This document shows, in pieces, positions 4,272 to 5,516 of a stretch of DNA of 5,516 bases. Under the pieces are notes generated by a model. It made no database searches, was not told the origin of the DNA, and saw nothing but the letters and a program-made list of their open reading frames with translations. Source of the DNA: Planctomycetota bacterium (GTDB taxonomy: Bacteria; Planctomycetota; Planctomycetia; Planctomycetales; Planctomycetaceae); contig JAJRTM010000696.1 in the NCBI GenBank assembly GCA_024278285.1, positions 1-5,516 of the forward strand, written 5' to 3'. Numbering within the stretch: position 1 is the first letter of the stretch; every line of letters starts with the position of its first letter. The position numbers and the translations under genes were made by a program.

Positions 4272-4592
4272 ATGAGACAGTCTTATCCCAGCGACCTGAG
4301 CGATGCCCGCTGGAAATTTATCGAGCCTTTAATTCAAACCGAATCTTTACGAGGCCGCAAGCGATCCACCAATTTACGAGAAGTGGTCAATGCGATCAAT
4401 TACCGTTGGAGCACCGACTGCACCTGGCGGATGCTCCCGCACGATTTTCCTGCGTGGGAAACGGTTTATACTTATTATGATCGATGGAAAAAAACGGGAA
4501 AACTTTGGCACATTCGCGAAGTGATTATCAGAAAATCCCTTTATGTTCCTGGCTCACAATCGCAACATGAATTTGAACGTCAGTCCGTCTAA
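4272..4592 (+). CDS. stand-alone IS5-type transposase N-terminal (DUF4096) domain
   Basis: 106 aa. ATG at 4272 has AGGAA (4258-4262) at 9 bases; the frame runs back to 4128 but only through repeats and the previous gene's end, so that extension is rejected. Residues 3-80 match the DNA-binding N-terminal domain of IS5-family transposases: YPSDLSDARWKFIEPLI, GRKRSTNLREVVNAINYRW, CTWRMLPHDFPAWETVYTYY and DRWKKTGKLWHI. In a complete transposase a DDE catalytic domain with an IIDSQSVK-like segment would follow. Here the reading diverges after about residue 88 and stops, and the 168 bases before the next gene encode no DDE part. It cannot transpose by itself. It is either a truncated insertion sequence or a retained domain used for DNA binding. 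No flanking terminal repeats are obvious, and the intact start and ribosome binding site favour retention. Confidence 0.75.
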   Translation: MRQSYPSDLSDARWKFIEPLIQTESLRGRKRSTNLREVVNAINYRWSTDCTWRMLPHDFPAWETVYTYYDRWKKTGKLWHIREVIIRKSLYVPGSQSQHEFERQSV

Positions 4593-4624
4593 CTGGGCTG
4601 CGTCATGTTTTACTGATATCGGTT

Positions 4625-4714
4625 AGCAGCAAGGCGCTAGCCGCCGGTCATCGGTTAAGGGCAAATAAGCAACTTCAGGCAAGACACAATACCGGCGGCT
4701 AGCGCCTTGCCGCT
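4625..4714. repeat. inverted-repeat element with 20-bp GC-rich arms
   Basis: GCAAGGCGCTAGCCGCCGGT (4629-4648) is perfectly complementary to 4691-4710, and four more pairs extend the stem outward after one mismatch. The 42-base centre is non-coding. The short direct repeat ATCGGTTA occurs at 4617-4624 and 4650-4657. I recall closely similar palindromes as frequent intergenic repeats in planctomycete genomes. It fills the gap between the convergent DUF4096 gene and the UbiA-like gene. Confidence 0.8.
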
Positions 4715-4760
4715 TAATAGTTACCAGTCTCGTAACGAGCGATTCATTCAGGTTGCATGG

Positions 4761-5516
4761 TTATGTCATCGGGATAAACCGGGAGAGCAGTTGTCCTGGC
4801 ACCATCATCAATGCGGCTGCGATTGCCCAGGGGATCGCGTGCGGGCCGCCGTGACATAAAATGACGATTGCTTCCAGCATCGCGATACTCAATAACATGA
4901 TACGTATCGTTTGTTGAACCTGCCCAGGGGTTCCGCTTCGTATGGCTGGGATTGCTTTGCGAGAGAGTTGAAATGTGATGAGTAGCAACATGATCACTGC
5001 AATACGCACTACAGAAGCCGGTGCCCAATAAGAGGCGATCACTCCCCAGCCAAATATAGCCAGCAAGCAAAGCGTAAAACCAAGAATCAACGGACCACGA
5101 CCAGATTGAACTGCTTCACTGCGAGCAAAAACCGTAATTCCTGCCACATAAACCCCTATTACTGCTGCAACAATTAACTGTGGATGAGCTTCCCACGCAG
5201 AAAATTCCACAACCGCGGTTGCCCCGAGCAGTAGGTTCAAGGTTCGGCACAATCCCATAAAAAAAGGGCCGAAGATTGTTCGCTTGGCTTGATAGTCATA
5301 CACGAAAATAGTTGCAGCTAGCGCGATCGCGATAATCATTCCGGGGAGAGAGACAAGCGAGGCGAACGCGATGCCTGAAAGCATCAGAAGTTTGCCGATG
5401 ATTCTGGCCTGTTCGTAAGAAATTTCTCCAGCGGGTAAGGGGCGATTCGGGCGTTCTTTGCGATCCTGTTCAAGATCAAACAGATCGTTAAAGACCATCC
5501 CCGAAAGATACAAACA
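4761..5516 (-). CDS. UbiA-family prenyltransferase-like membrane protein (EboC-like), 5' end outside window
   Basis: 251 codons are visible; the N-terminus (probably about 50 residues and the first membrane helix) lies past the right edge. The TTG at 5511-5513 reads as an internal Leu, not a start. Visible residues 9-17, counting that Leu as 1, are NDLFDLEQD, the first UbiA Asp-rich motif NDxxDxxxD that binds Mg2+-prenyl diphosphate, followed by RPNRPLPAG. VYDYQAKR (71-78) with GLCRTLNLLLGA (87-98) and YVAGITVFARSEA (122-134) are family signatures. Six or seven further hydrophobic segments span the membrane. The loop where a second DxxxD motif is expected (about 183-200, SRKAIPAIRSGTPGQVQ) has no Asp. 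The pattern, including the C-terminal VPGQLLSRFIPMT, resembles EboC-type UbiA proteins, whose substrate is unclear. No neighbouring ebo gene is visible. Family call firm, subtype tentative. Confidence 0.88.
   Translation of the reverse strand, partial: CLYLSGMVFNDLFDLEQDRKERPNRPLPAGEISYEQARIIGKLLMLSGIAFASLVSLPGMIIAIALAATIFVYDYQAKRTIFGPFFMGLCRTLNLLLGATAVVEFSAWEAHPQLIVAAVIGVYVAGITVFARSEAVQSGRGPLILGFTLCLLAIFGWGVIASYWAPASVVRIAVIMLLLITFQLSRKAIPAIRSGTPGQVQQTIRIMLLSIAMLEAIVILCHGGPHAIPWAIAAALMMVPGQLLSRFIPMT

Noticed and set aside
4744..5070. 108-codon minus-strand frame
   Set aside because: Out-of-frame shadow of the UbiA-like gene without membrane segments or a known motif.

Overview
The window looks like a chromosomal segment of a planctomycete of the Gimesia/Rubinisphaera type. 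This is inferred from moderate GC content by eye, many short loosely spaced genes, a secreted P460-type cytochrome, a regulator whose C-terminal region resembles ones I associate with planctomycetes, and an unusual density of different palindromic intergenic repeats. The assignment rests on recognition, not on a search.

Left part (1-947). A Cys-rich probable lipoprotein gene runs leftwards off the window edge (518 to 1, minus strand). It is open for 172 codons with no stop, so a scan that requires a stop codon would miss it. Upstream of it is a strong bidirectional terminator (652-693). This ends a 75-aa gene on the minus strand (720-947), which carries a motif I associate with small phage proteins and may be preceded by a 13-codon leader ORF.

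Repeat-rich gap (1000-1820). I see no gene here. It holds two long inverted-repeat elements (1295-1425 and 1448-1599), a smaller hairpin, an 18-bp palindrome, a 19-bp near-perfect direct repeat (1194 and 1698), and the terminator of the next gene.

Middle (1821-2780). An exported cytochrome P460-family protein on the minus strand has a CxxCH haem site and a lysine at the position of the haem-crosslinking lysine. It is followed by a possible gene relic on the plus strand and a third inverted repeat (2683-2748).

Regulatory/accessory cluster (2781-4592). An XRE-type repressor-like gene (minus) diverges from three small plus-strand genes: an acidic protein, a ribbon-helix-helix-like protein and a stand-alone IS5-type DUF4096 domain. 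The divergent region has two good sigma-70 promoters with -35 boxes 8 bp apart. A perfect 18-bp dyad lies on the -10 box of the repressor gene and is the best candidate autoregulatory operator. Two more hairpin repeats lie between the last two small genes.

Right end (4593-5516). A further inverted repeat (4625-4714) separates the cluster from a UbiA-family membrane prenyltransferase-like gene on the minus strand. Its N-terminus lies beyond the window. It keeps the first Asp-rich motif but appears to lack the second, and it resembles EboC-type proteins.

The most interesting parts are the divergent XRE module with its solo transposase domain, the collection of palindromic elements, and the unlisted lipoprotein gene at the left edge.
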